Shown here piece after piece: positions 1 to 5,941 of a stretch of DNA of 6,034 nucleotides. Position 1 is the stretch's first letter; each line of letters opens with the position of its first letter. A program made the position numbers and the translations under genes. The DNA is from Gammaproteobacteria bacterium. GTDB taxonomy: Bacteria > Pseudomonadota > Gammaproteobacteria > Enterobacterales > GCA-2746155. The notes below the pieces were generated by a model. The model was not told where the DNA came from, did not search any database, and saw nothing but the letters and a program-made list of their open reading frames with translations. Where the stretch lies: the NCBI GenBank assembly GCA_024206355.1, contig JAAGZM010000182.1:1-6034 (forward strand). The letters are read 5' to 3'.

Positions 1-221
1 AGTCAATAAGTCTAAAAAACGTGCAATCAAATGTGTAGGCAAACTCACTCAATGGGTGAATACTAATCCTTCTGTAAGTTGCTGTTTTGAAATAAATAAC
101 CATAAGTCAGAGCCGGTCAACTGAGGATTCTAGGTTCAAGAGTTGCATGATGTGCTTGGTAGTTATCAGGAAGATATTGATAATCCTATAACAGGTTCAT
201 ATATTAGCAACCTCTAAGTCA
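1..221. other. Upstream region without a recognisable gene
   Basis: No gene is recognised here. The only open stretch of note is forward frame 2, which is open from the window edge to a TGA at 122-124, meets a TAG at 131-133, and is then open again to a TAA at 215-217. The second part reads like ordinary protein (it includes GSYQEDIDNPITG), so a decayed gene end is possible, but I recognise no family and chance cannot be excluded. I see no tRNA, no convincing terminator hairpin and no insertion-sequence ends. The partner genes often found upstream of iscR in gammaproteobacteria (suhB or trmJ, cysE) are not visible. Confidence 0.4.
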
Positions 222-246
222 ATTCTTGACTATTTTACTCAGGTAT
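222..246 (+). promoter_or_regulatory. IscR type 1 operator
   Basis: This 25-base site matches the IscR type 1 consensus, recalled as ATASYYGACT-RWWWY-AGTCRRSTAT, at 23 of 25 positions; the mismatches are T at 224 (consensus A) and C at 238 (consensus G). Type 1 sites are bound by the [2Fe-2S] form of IscR. Because it covers the -35 box, bound IscR should block RNA polymerase, giving negative feedback when clusters are plentiful. I found only this one good site; in E. coli the iscR promoter carries two. Confidence 0.85.
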
Positions 247-254
247 GTGAAGAT
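226..254 (+). promoter_or_regulatory. Probable iscR (isc operon) sigma-70 promoter
   Basis: The -35 element TTGACT (226-231) matches the consensus TTGACA at five of six positions. A 17-base spacer leads to a poor -10 hexamer GAAGAT (249-254), which keeps only the important second A and final T plus one more base. A TG at 246-247 lies exactly where an extended -10 motif would be, which may compensate. Transcription would start near 261, giving a leader of about 20 bases. The -35 lies inside the IscR operator. The -35 is convincing; the -10 assignment is inference. Confidence 0.6.
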
Positions 255-282
255 CTGCTACCTACACTAGAAGGTAAAGACG

Positions 283-795
283 ATGAAATTAACGACAAAA
301 GGGCGATATGCTGTTACTGCAATGCTAGATTTAGCATTACATTCTGTTACCAATCCTATAACGCTCAGTGATATATCATCGCGGCAGGGCTTGTCTTTAT
401 CTTATCTAGAACAGTTATTTTCTCGCTTAAGACAAAATGACCTAGTCACAAGTACAAGAGGTCCAGGTGGAGGCTACCAGTTAGGTCGTAACCCAGAATT
501 GATTAAGGTTGCTGAAGTCATTTTAGCAGTGAATGAGCCGATTGATGCTACTGGCTGTAAAGGCAAACGAAGTTGTCAAGATGGCAATGCTTGCCTAGCC
601 CATGATTTATGGCTTGATTTAAGCGATAAAATTTTTAATTACTTAAATAGCATTACCCTTGCAGATGTGATTTCCCAGCAATCATTACGTGAAATAGCTT
701 ATAAACAAGATGCTCCGGTATCGAATGAAAAGAATATTATTAATATTCAGTCTCAGCCGGGAACTGGAAATATTTCTGAGGAAGTAACGGTTTAA
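283..795 (+). CDS. iscR: IscR, Rrf2-family [2Fe-2S] regulator of Fe-S cluster assembly
   Basis: This is the transcription factor that senses cluster supply and autoregulates the operon. The 170-residue protein begins MKLTTKGRYAVTAM, as in typical IscR. The N-terminal two thirds form the winged helix-turn-helix, with the conserved SLSYLEQLFSRLR (38-50) and RGPGGGY wing (59-65). The cluster ligands are all present at the same numbers as in E. coli: Cys92, Cys98, Cys104 and His107. Glu43, which in E. coli lets the apo form discriminate against type 1 sites, is kept. The C-terminal tail after about residue 140 is poorly conserved and makes the protein slightly longer than the 162 residues of E. 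coli. The ATG at 283 has a ribosome binding site AAGGT (271-275) seven bases upstream. A near-consensus IscR site lies in its own promoter. iscS follows after 46 bases. Confidence 0.97.
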   Translation: MKLTTKGRYAVTAMLDLALHSVTNPITLSDISSRQGLSLSYLEQLFSRLRQNDLVTSTRGPGGGYQLGRNPELIKVAEVILAVNEPIDATGCKGKRSCQDGNACLAHDLWLDLSDKIFNYLNSITLADVISQQSLREIAYKQDAPVSNEKNIINIQSQPGTGNISEEVTV

Positions 796-830
796 CTTAA
801 TTTTAATAAAACATTAGTAAACTTATAATT

Positions 831-836
831 TGGAGA
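831..836 (+). promoter_or_regulatory. iscS ribosome binding site that decides the start
   Basis: TGGAGA places GGAG (832-835) six bases before ATG 842. A TTG at 830-832 is in frame and would give a four-residue longer protein, but it overlaps the Shine-Dalgarno sequence itself and so cannot be served by it. The ATG product starts MKLPIYLDY, as known IscS proteins do. Confidence 0.9.
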
Positions 837-841
837 GTCTT

Positions 842-2056
842 ATGAAATTGCCGATTTACCTTGATTACGCGGCAACAACCCCAGTCGATAAACGTGTTGC
901 TGAGAAAATGATGCAATATCTTACGATGGATGGGGAATTTGGTAATGCAGCTTCACGCTCCCATCGTTTTGGTTGGAAAGCCGAAGAAGCTATCGATATC
1001 GCTCGTAATCAAGTAGCTGATTTAATCCATGCTGATTTTCGAGAAATTGTATTCACTTCAGGTGCTACTGAGTCTGATAATTTGGCTATCAAAGGTGCAG
1101 CGCATTTTTATAAAGGTCGTGGTAATCATATCATCACTGTTAAAACTGAACATAAGGCTGTACTTGATACTTGTCGTCAACTAGAGCGTGAAGGTTTTGA
1201 AGTAACTTACCTTGATGTTGAAAGTGATGGTCTGGTCAATATGGATACATTGAAGGCTGCGATTCGGCCAGAAACAATCGTTGTCTCTGTGATGCATGTG
1301 AATAACGAGATCGGTGTTATTCAAGATATTGCAGCCATTGGTGAGTTATGTCGAGAAAAGAAAATTATCTTTCATGTTGATGCAGCGCAAAGTGCAGGAA
1401 AAATTGAAATTAATGTGCAAGAATTGAAAGTTGATTTGATGTCATTTTCTGGCCATAAGGTTTACGGTCCTAAAGGTATCGGTGCACTCTATGTACAGCG
1501 CAAACCTCGTATCCGTCTTGAAGCTCAAATGCATGGTGGTGGTCATGAGCGCGGTATGCGTTCGGGCACTCTACCAACTCATCAAATTGTAGCTATGGGT
1601 GATGCATTTGAAATTGCAGGCAAAGAGTTAGCCGAAGAGCAAATTCGTATTACTAAGTTACGTGAGAGACTTATCGCTGGTATGAGTGACCTTGAAGAAG
1701 TTCATCTTAATGGAAGCTCTGAGCATTATGTACCTGGTACGGTAAATATTAGCTTCAACTTTGTTGAGGGTGAATCTCTCATCATGGCACTTAAAGATTT
1801 AGCAGTTTCATCAGGCTCTGCCTGTACATCTGCAAGTTTAGAGCCATCTTATGTTTTAAGAGCATTAGGACTTGAAGATGAATTAGCACATAGTTCAATT
1901 CGTTTTTCTATTGGTCGATTTACAACTGAAGCAGAAATTGATCATGCTATTGATGGTGTGTGCAAAGCCATTGGACGCTTGAGAGAAATGTCACCGCTAT
2001 GGGATATGTTTAAAGAGGGCATTGATTTGTCCAAAGTAGAATGGGCGGCGCACTAA
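842..2056 (+). CDS. iscS: IscS, cysteine desulfurase
   Basis: This pyridoxal-phosphate enzyme converts L-cysteine to L-alanine, holding the sulfur as a persulfide and passing it to IscU, and in other pathways to TusA or ThiI for tRNA thiolation. The protein has 404 residues from ATG 842, exactly the E. coli length. Visible landmarks are the N-terminal YLDYAATTPVD, His104 in TEHKAV, the PLP-binding Lys206 in SFSGHK (codon 1457-1459), and the persulfide-carrying Cys328 in SSGSACTS (codon 1823-1825). The C-terminal SPLWDMFKEGIDL segment and final EWAAH, used for IscU docking, are retained. A longer reading from TTG 830 is rejected because that codon overlaps the ribosome binding site. This is a group I (IscS/NifS-like) desulfurase, not SufS. 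No anomalies were seen; iscU follows after 39 bases. Confidence 0.98.
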   Translation: MKLPIYLDYAATTPVDKRVAEKMMQYLTMDGEFGNAASRSHRFGWKAEEAIDIARNQVADLIHADFREIVFTSGATESDNLAIKGAAHFYKGRGNHIITVKTEHKAVLDTCRQLEREGFEVTYLDVESDGLVNMDTLKAAIRPETIVVSVMHVNNEIGVIQDIAAIGELCREKKIIFHVDAAQSAGKIEINVQELKVDLMSFSGHKVYGPKGIGALYVQRKPRIRLEAQMHGGGHERGMRSGTLPTHQIVAMGDAFEIAGKELAEEQIRITKLRERLIAGMSDLEEVHLNGSSEHYVPGTVNISFNFVEGESLIMALKDLAVSSGSACTSASLEPSYVLRALGLEDELAHSSIRFSIGRFTTEAEIDHAIDGVCKAIGRLREMSPLWDMFKEGIDLSKVEWAAH

Positions 2057-2059
2057 TAG

Positions 2060-2086
2060 CCAAACTGACAATATTACAGAATTTGG
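2060..2086 (+). promoter_or_regulatory. Possible hairpin masking the iscU ribosome binding site
   Basis: In the iscS-iscU gap, CCAAACTG (2060-2067) can pair with CAG (2077-2079) and TTTGG (2082-2086), leaving a two-base AA bulge and a nine-base loop. The GG at 2085-2086 is half of the iscU Shine-Dalgarno GGAG (2085-2088). The pairing is read directly from the sequence; its stability and any regulatory role are inference. Eight pairs, four of them G-C, make it modest. Confidence 0.3.
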
Positions 2087-2095
2087 AGATGTAAA

Positions 2096-2494
2096 ATGGC
2101 CTATAACGAAAAAGTAATTGATCATTATGAAAATCCACGCAATGTGGGAAGTTTAACTGACGAAGATGGCGATGGCATTGTTGGAACCGGAATGGTTGGA
2201 GCACCTGCCTGTGGTGATGTGATGAAGTTACAAATTAAAGTTGGCGATGATGGTGTCATAGAAGATGCTAAATTTAAGACTTATGGTTGTGGTTCAGCAA
2301 TTGCTTCAAGCTCTTTAGTTACCGAGTGGGTTAAAGGCAAAACTATCGATGAAGCTGCAGCAATTAGAAATACTGAAATTGCTGAAGAGCTTTGTTTGCC
2401 TCCAGTGAAAATTCACTGTTCAGTATTGGCTGAAGATGCAATTAAAGCCGCTGTTACTGATTATCGCACTAAAGCTAGTGAACAGACTGAATAA
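2096..2494 (+). CDS. iscU: IscU, Fe-S cluster assembly scaffold
   Basis: This is the scaffold on which IscS-derived sulfur and iron form a [2Fe-2S] cluster before HscA/HscB-driven transfer. The 132-residue protein opens MAYNEKVIDHYENPRNVG, nearly identical to E. coli IscU. The cluster ligands are Cys39 and Asp41 (GAPACGD), Cys65 (YGCGSA), and His107 and Cys108 (KIHCS). The HscA recognition motif LPPVK is at 101-105. Two differences from E. coli stand out: a two-residue insertion in the acidic loop near 21-28 (TDEDGDGI), and an additional Cys100 directly before LPPVK where E. coli has Glu; human ISCU, as I recall it, also has Cys there. The start has GGAG (2085-2088) seven bases upstream. The stop overlaps the ribosome binding site of iscA. 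Confidence 0.98.
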   Translation: MAYNEKVIDHYENPRNVGSLTDEDGDGIVGTGMVGAPACGDVMKLQIKVGDDGVIEDAKFKTYGCGSAIASSSLVTEWVKGKTIDEAAAIRNTEIAEELCLPPVKIHCSVLAEDAIKAAVTDYRTKASEQTE

Positions 2495-2503
2495 GGAGCT
2501 ATC

Positions 2504-2827
2504 ATGGCGATTACATTATCTGAACCTGCTGTTGAACGTGTAAAACACTTTTTAGAGAACCGTGGCTCAGGTTTGGGTGTACGAGTTGGCGTGACCACTA
2601 CTGGCTGCTCTGGTTTAGCTTATTTGATTGAGTTTGTAGATGACGTGAATTCTGATGACGAAGTTTTTGCACAAGACGGCGTTAATGTCATTATTGACAA
2701 AAAGAGCCTGGTTTATCTTGATGGAACTGAAGTTGATTTTGTTCGTGAAGGGCTTAATGAAGGTTTTCAATTTAACAATCCTAACCAAAAAGCTGCCTGT
2801 GGTTGTGGTGAAAGTTTCACTGTTTAA
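2504..2827 (+). CDS. iscA: IscA, A-type Fe-S carrier protein
   Basis: IscA belongs to the A-type carriers (HesB/IscA/SufA family), which accept clusters from the scaffold and deliver them to apoproteins, notably [4Fe-4S] enzymes; an iron-binding role has also been proposed. The 107 residues equal the E. coli length. The three invariant cysteines are Cys35 (TTGCSGLAY) and Cys99/Cys101 in the C-terminal CGCGESF motif. The ribosome binding site AAGGAG (2493-2498) overlaps the iscU stop codon, and the gap is only nine bases, so translation is probably coupled to iscU. The position between iscU and hscB, together with the absence of SufA or ErpA neighbours, supports IscA over its paralogues. Confidence 0.96.
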   Translation: MAITLSEPAVERVKHFLENRGSGLGVRVGVTTTGCSGLAYLIEFVDDVNSDDEVFAQDGVNVIIDKKSLVYLDGTEVDFVREGLNEGFQFNNPNQKAACGCGESFTV

Positions 2828-2842
2828 ACGATTACTAAATTG

Positions 2843-3397
2843 ATGACTAACTTAGTAAATAATTACTTCGAACTCTTTGGTTTAAAGCCATTGTTTTCTG
2901 TAAATAAACAGGAATTAGATACGGCTTATCGACAATTACAACAGGTCAATCATCCAGATCGATTTGTCAATGAATCATCAGATGTTCAACGTAGAGCTGT
3001 TCAACAAACAGCTCAAAATACCGAGGCTTATCAATCACTTAAATCTCCTGTGCTCAGAGCATGTCATCTGTTAGCTTTAGCAGGTTCAGACTTTTCTCTA
3101 GGTTCATATACTGTTTCAGATATTAATTTATTAATGCAACAGATGGAATATCGTGAACAGTTAGCTGACATTAAAGAGCATGGTGATTTCGAGAATTTAA
3201 CGCAGTTTGCCGATAAAGTAGATAGTCTTATTGTTGATACCGTGGGAAAAATATCATGCCTATTTGGTCAGGGTGTAGAGAACAATACAGATAACGATTT
3301 TACTGAACTTAAGAACAATATTTGTGAATTACAATTTTTGAATAAATTGATAGTTGACCTCAATGAGGTTGAAGAATATTTACTACTAGAACAATAA
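2843..3397 (+). CDS. hscB: HscB, J-domain co-chaperone for IscU cluster transfer
   Basis: HscB brings IscU to HscA and stimulates its ATPase. The 184-residue protein has an N-terminal J domain with the essential HPD at 37-39 (VNHPDRF) and a C-terminal three-helix domain. In that domain Leu97, Met98, Met101, Glu102 and Glu105 in LMQQMEYREQL, plus Phe165 in LQFLNKL, line up with the E. coli residues that contact IscU (Leu96 there is Met101 here). The protein is about 13 residues longer than E. coli HscB, mostly at the N-terminus and in the 140-155 loop. ATG 2843 is chosen over the in-frame TTG at 2840, one codon earlier. Neither has a visible Shine-Dalgarno sequence; with iscA ending 15 bases upstream, translational coupling is likely. 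The sequence is more diverged than its neighbours, as is usual for HscB. Confidence 0.95.
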   Translation: MTNLVNNYFELFGLKPLFSVNKQELDTAYRQLQQVNHPDRFVNESSDVQRRAVQQTAQNTEAYQSLKSPVLRACHLLALAGSDFSLGSYTVSDINLLMQQMEYREQLADIKEHGDFENLTQFADKVDSLIVDTVGKISCLFGQGVENNTDNDFTELKNNICELQFLNKLIVDLNEVEEYLLLEQ

Positions 3398-3414
3398 ATT
3401 TTGGAATTCTTACT

Positions 3415-5313
3415 ATGTCATTAATGCAAATCGCAGAACCCGGTCAGTCACAAAAGCCCCATCAGAAAAAGTTTGCAGCGGGTATTGATTTGGGAACTAC
3501 CCACTCATTGGTTGCTACTGTTCGAAGTGGTGAAGTGCAGGTACTTGTTGATCATAACAAAGGAAAGTTGTTGCCAAGCGTGGTTCACTATCCAGAAACT
3601 GGTGCGCCTGTTGTGGGTGAAGCAGCATATGATTTAGCTGTTTCAGATCCCCATAATACGATTTCATCAATAAAACGAATGATGGGGCGAGGCCACGATG
3701 ATGTGACTCATTTAGGTGCTCAATTTCCCTACCTTTTCACCGATAAACGTGATGGAATGCCAGAACTAATCACACGCCAGGGCATTGTATCGCCTGTACA
3801 AGTATCTTCCGAGATATTACGCTGCCTCAGCTGCCGTACTAAGCAAGCATTAGGTGCTGAACTTGATGGCGTGGTGATAACAGTACCTGCCTATTTTGAT
3901 GATGCACAAAGACAGGCTACTAGAGATGCAGCAAGAATTGTTGGTCTACATGTTTTACGTCTTATTAACGAGCCAACTGCTGCAGCATTAGCTTATGGTC
4001 TTGATAGTGGCAAAGAGCAGGTAATTGCCGTTTTTGACCTAGGTGGTGGTACGTTTGATGTCTCTATTTTAAGGCTTCATAAAGGCGTATTTGAAGTTTT
4101 AGCCACAGGTGGTGATTCTGCACTGGGTGGTGATGATTTTGATAGAGAGCTCGCTACATGGATTGCTTCTCAGATAGGTGTCAGTGATAACCCAGATCCG
4201 CAAGTTCAGCGATTCTTACTAAATGAAGCTCGTCGTATTAAAGAGCTATTAACGGATTCTGATTCTGTTGATTTAGATTTACAGTTTTCATCAAAAGCTG
4301 AAACGACGATTAATTGGCAAGGCAAGATTAATAGAACTCATTTTGAATCCTTAATTAATAAACTGGTTCAAAAGACTCTGATGTCTTGCCGTAGAACTTT
4401 AAAAGATGCTGATATTATTTTTGAAGAGATCGGCGAAGTGATTATGGTTGGCGGTTCAACGCGTGTTCCTTTAGTGCGAGAAAAAGTTGCTGATTACTTT
4501 AAGTGTGACCCAATGGTGTCTATTAACCCAGATGAAGTTGTCGCGATTGGTGCTGCTTTGCAGGCTGATATTCTAGTGGGTAATCGACCCGAGAATGAAA
4601 TGTTGCTGCTAGATGTTTTGCCTCTCTCGCTTGGTATCGAGACGATGGGTGGTTTAGTCGAGAAAATTATCCCAAGAAATAGTCCTATACCTGTTAGTCG
4701 TGCGCAAGATTTTACAACATACCAAGATGGCCAAACAGGTATGAAATTACATGTGGTGCAGGGTGATCGTGAATTGGTTGATGATTGCCGTTCTTTAGCT
4801 GAATTTAAATTAATGGGTATTCCCCCTATGGTAGCTGGAGCTGCTCATATTCGAGTATCTTTTCAAGTTGATGCTGATGGCCTATTAAGTGTTTCCGCTG
4901 TCGAGCAATCTACTGGCATAGAAAGCGATATTGTTGTTAAACCTTCTTACGGCCTAACCGATGAAAAAATTATGGATATGATTAATTCCAGTCTTGAGCA
5001 TGCTGAAGAAGATATTCATATGCGTCGTCTGAAAGAAGAACAAGTAGAAGCTATGCGCATAATAGAAGCTACAAGAGCAGCACTGACTGAAAATGGTAAT
5101 GAACTGTTATCAGCTGAAGAATATGATGGTTTAATCCAGTCCATTGTTGAACTAGAATCATTGTCACAAGTAGATGATTTTGCGGCGATAAAAAATAAAA
5201 TTGAGCAACTCAATAAACAAACAGAGGTTTTTGCCTCTCGGCGTATGAATATTAGTATTAATAAGGCTTTAGTCGGTAGTACCGTGAATGAATTAGCACA
5301 GGAAAATAAATAA
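3415..5313 (+). CDS. hscA: HscA, Hsp70-family chaperone for Fe-S cluster transfer
   Basis: HscA is a specialised Hsp70 that binds the LPPVK motif of IscU and uses ATP, with HscB, to promote cluster release. The 632-residue protein (E. coli 616) starts MSLMQIAEPG, as the family does. The ATPase domain shows the phosphate-1 loop GIDLGTTHSLV (23-33), a lysine at 87 matching the DnaK catalytic Lys70, the phosphate-2 loop FDLGGGTFDV (207-216) and the adenosine motif MVGGSTRVP (344-352). The interdomain linker DVLPLSLG is at 400-407, followed by the substrate domain and a helical lid ending near ASRRMN. Differences seen are His30 where E. coli has Asn, and a CxxC pair at 137/140. The ribosome binding site is weak (TTGGAA, 3401-3406). 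No DnaK-like EEVD-type tail is present. The start 17 bases after hscB indicates one transcript. Confidence 0.98.
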   Translation: MSLMQIAEPGQSQKPHQKKFAAGIDLGTTHSLVATVRSGEVQVLVDHNKGKLLPSVVHYPETGAPVVGEAAYDLAVSDPHNTISSIKRMMGRGHDDVTHLGAQFPYLFTDKRDGMPELITRQGIVSPVQVSSEILRCLSCRTKQALGAELDGVVITVPAYFDDAQRQATRDAARIVGLHVLRLINEPTAAALAYGLDSGKEQVIAVFDLGGGTFDVSILRLHKGVFEVLATGGDSALGGDDFDRELATWIASQIGVSDNPDPQVQRFLLNEARRIKELLTDSDSVDLDLQFSSKAETTINWQGKINRTHFESLINKLVQKTLMSCRRTLKDADIIFEEIGEVIMVGGSTRVPLVREKVADYFKCDPMVSINPDEVVAIGAALQADILVGNRPENEMLLLDVLPLSLGIETMGGLVEKIIPRNSPIPVSRAQDFTTYQDGQTGMKLHVVQGDRELVDDCRSLAEFKLMGIPPMVAGAAHIRVSFQVDADGLLSVSAVEQSTGIESDIVVKPSYGLTDEKIMDMINSSLEHAEEDIHMRRLKEEQVEAMRIIEATRAALTENGNELLSAEEYDGLIQSIVELESLSQVDDFAAIKNKIEQLNKQTEVFASRRMNISINKALVGSTVNELAQENK

Positions 5314-5315
5314 TA

Positions 5316-5654
5316 ATGCCAAAGATTATATTTTTACCTAACGAAGATTTATGTCCAGAAGGGCTTGTTGTCGATGCAAAATCTGGAGAAACGATTCTTG
5401 ATGTAGCACTTGAGAACGATATTGAGATTGAACATGCCTGTGAGATGTCTTGTGCCTGTACAACATGCCATGTCATCGTCAGAGAAGGCTTTGACTCGCT
5501 AGAAGAGTCAGATGAGCTTGAAGATGATATGTTAGACAAAGCATGGGGTTTAGAGCCAGAAAGCCGCTTAAGTTGTCAGGCGCTAGTATCTGATGATGAT
5601 TTAGTGGTAGAAATCCCTAAATATACTGTCAATCAGGTTTCAGAGCAGCATTAG
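5316..5654 (+). CDS. fdx: Fdx, ISC-type adrenodoxin-like [2Fe-2S] ferredoxin
   Basis: This small acidic electron carrier reduces sulfur or cluster intermediates on the IscS-IscU complex. The 112-residue protein begins MPKIIFLPNEDLCPEG. The ligands are Cys42, Cys48, Cys51 (in HACEMSCACTTCH) and Cys87 (RLSCQA), the vertebrate-type spacing; the extra Cys46 is also present in E. coli Fdx. The acidic stretch around 62-72 is the likely docking face for IscS. The hscA stop TAA is followed at once by a second in-frame TAA whose last base is the A of the fdx ATG. Only two bases separate the genes, and the likely Shine-Dalgarno AGGAA (5300-5304) lies inside the hscA 3' end, rather far from the start, so translation is probably coupled to hscA. 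Confidence 0.98.
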   Translation: MPKIIFLPNEDLCPEGLVVDAKSGETILDVALENDIEIEHACEMSCACTTCHVIVREGFDSLEESDELEDDMLDKAWGLEPESRLSCQALVSDDDLVVEIPKYTVNQVSEQH

Positions 5655-5675
5655 CAAACAAAGAGGTAATAAATA

Positions 5676-5870
5676 ATGAAATGGACAGATTCACTTGATA
5701 TTGCTATCGATCTCATTGACAAATTTCCAGAGATTGACCCTACAACCATTAGATTTACTGAGCTTAGAGCATGGGTGTTGGACTTGGAAAATTTCAATGA
5801 CGAGCCTGAACGCTGCGGTGAAAAAATCCTCGAAGCTATCCAAATGTACTGGATTGAGGAAATGGACTAA
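5676..5870 (+). CDS. iscX: IscX, small acidic IscS-binding regulator
   Basis: The 64-residue acidic protein matches the IscX (YfhJ) family: MKWTDSLDIA at the start, DPTTIRFTEL in the middle, and EKILEAIQMYWIEE at the end (E. coli has 66 residues). IscX binds IscS on the surface shared with Fdx and frataxin (CyaY), binds iron weakly, and is thought to tune cluster assembly. Its place directly after fdx is the usual one. GAGGT (5663-5667) sits eight bases before ATG 5676, and the gap from fdx is 21 bases. It lacks the E. coli MGL extension at the N-terminus. It is the last gene of the operon; the next DNA contains a T-run and the tRNA promoter. Confidence 0.95.
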   Translation: MKWTDSLDIAIDLIDKFPEIDPTTIRFTELRAWVLDLENFNDEPERCGEKILEAIQMYWIEEMD

Positions 5871-5887
5871 AAAATGTAAAAAAAATT

Positions 5888-5908
5888 AAAAATAGGCTTG
5901 TTTTTTTT
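5888..5908 (+). terminator. Weak candidate terminator after iscX
   Basis: AAAAATA (5888-5894) can pair with TTGTTTTT (5899-5905 used, including one G-U pair) around the loop GGCT, followed by further Ts to 5908. The stem is almost entirely A-U, so it would be unstable, and this is not a classic GC-rich intrinsic terminator. It is the only terminator-like structure between iscX and the tRNA gene. Read-through into the tRNA is therefore possible. Confidence 0.3.
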
Positions 5909-5935
5909 CAGAAAAACAGTATTATTGCGCCTCGC
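5898..5935 (+). promoter_or_regulatory. Probable tRNA-Lys promoter with GC-rich discriminator
   Basis: TATTAT (5920-5925) matches the -10 consensus at five of six positions. TTGTTT (5898-5903), 16 bases upstream, is a partial -35. The -10 is followed by GCGCCTCGC (5927-5935), a GC-rich discriminator standing out in A/T-rich DNA, as in stable-RNA promoters under stringent control. Transcription would start near 5932, leaving a leader of about ten bases before the tRNA. The -35 part overlaps the candidate isc terminator. Confidence 0.65.
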
Positions 5936-5941
5936 TTATGT

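Noticed and set aside
182..362. Eleven-base repeat AATCCTATAAC at 182-192 and 352-362
   Set aside because: One copy is in iscR coding sequence with a conserved-type codon context; a lone 11-base match in A/T-rich DNA with no further similarity is likely chance.
830..841. TTG start adding four residues to IscS
   Set aside because: The TTG overlaps its own Shine-Dalgarno sequence, and ATG 842 gives the family's standard MKLPIYLDY start and 404-residue length.
2010..2204. Reverse-strand open frame of 64 codons
   Set aside because: It lies across the iscS end and iscU start, which are certain genes, and its translation looks like a shadow with no family features.
2655..2843. Forward frame overlapping the end of iscA
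   Set aside because: It is a shifted reading of iscA; the iscA frame carries the conserved Cys99/Cys101 motif.
5016..5539. Reverse-strand open frames under hscA and fdx
   Set aside because: They are serine-rich shadows antisense to clearly conserved genes, with no ribosome binding site or known domain.
5695..5889. Second forward frame overlapping iscX
   Set aside because: The overlapping frame 5676-5870 matches IscX throughout; this one is an out-of-frame reading.
5904..5916. Inverted repeat TTTTTC-A-GAAAAA as a terminator
   Set aside because: The one-base centre leaves no room for an RNA loop, and no T-run follows it; it sits inside the tRNA promoter spacer.
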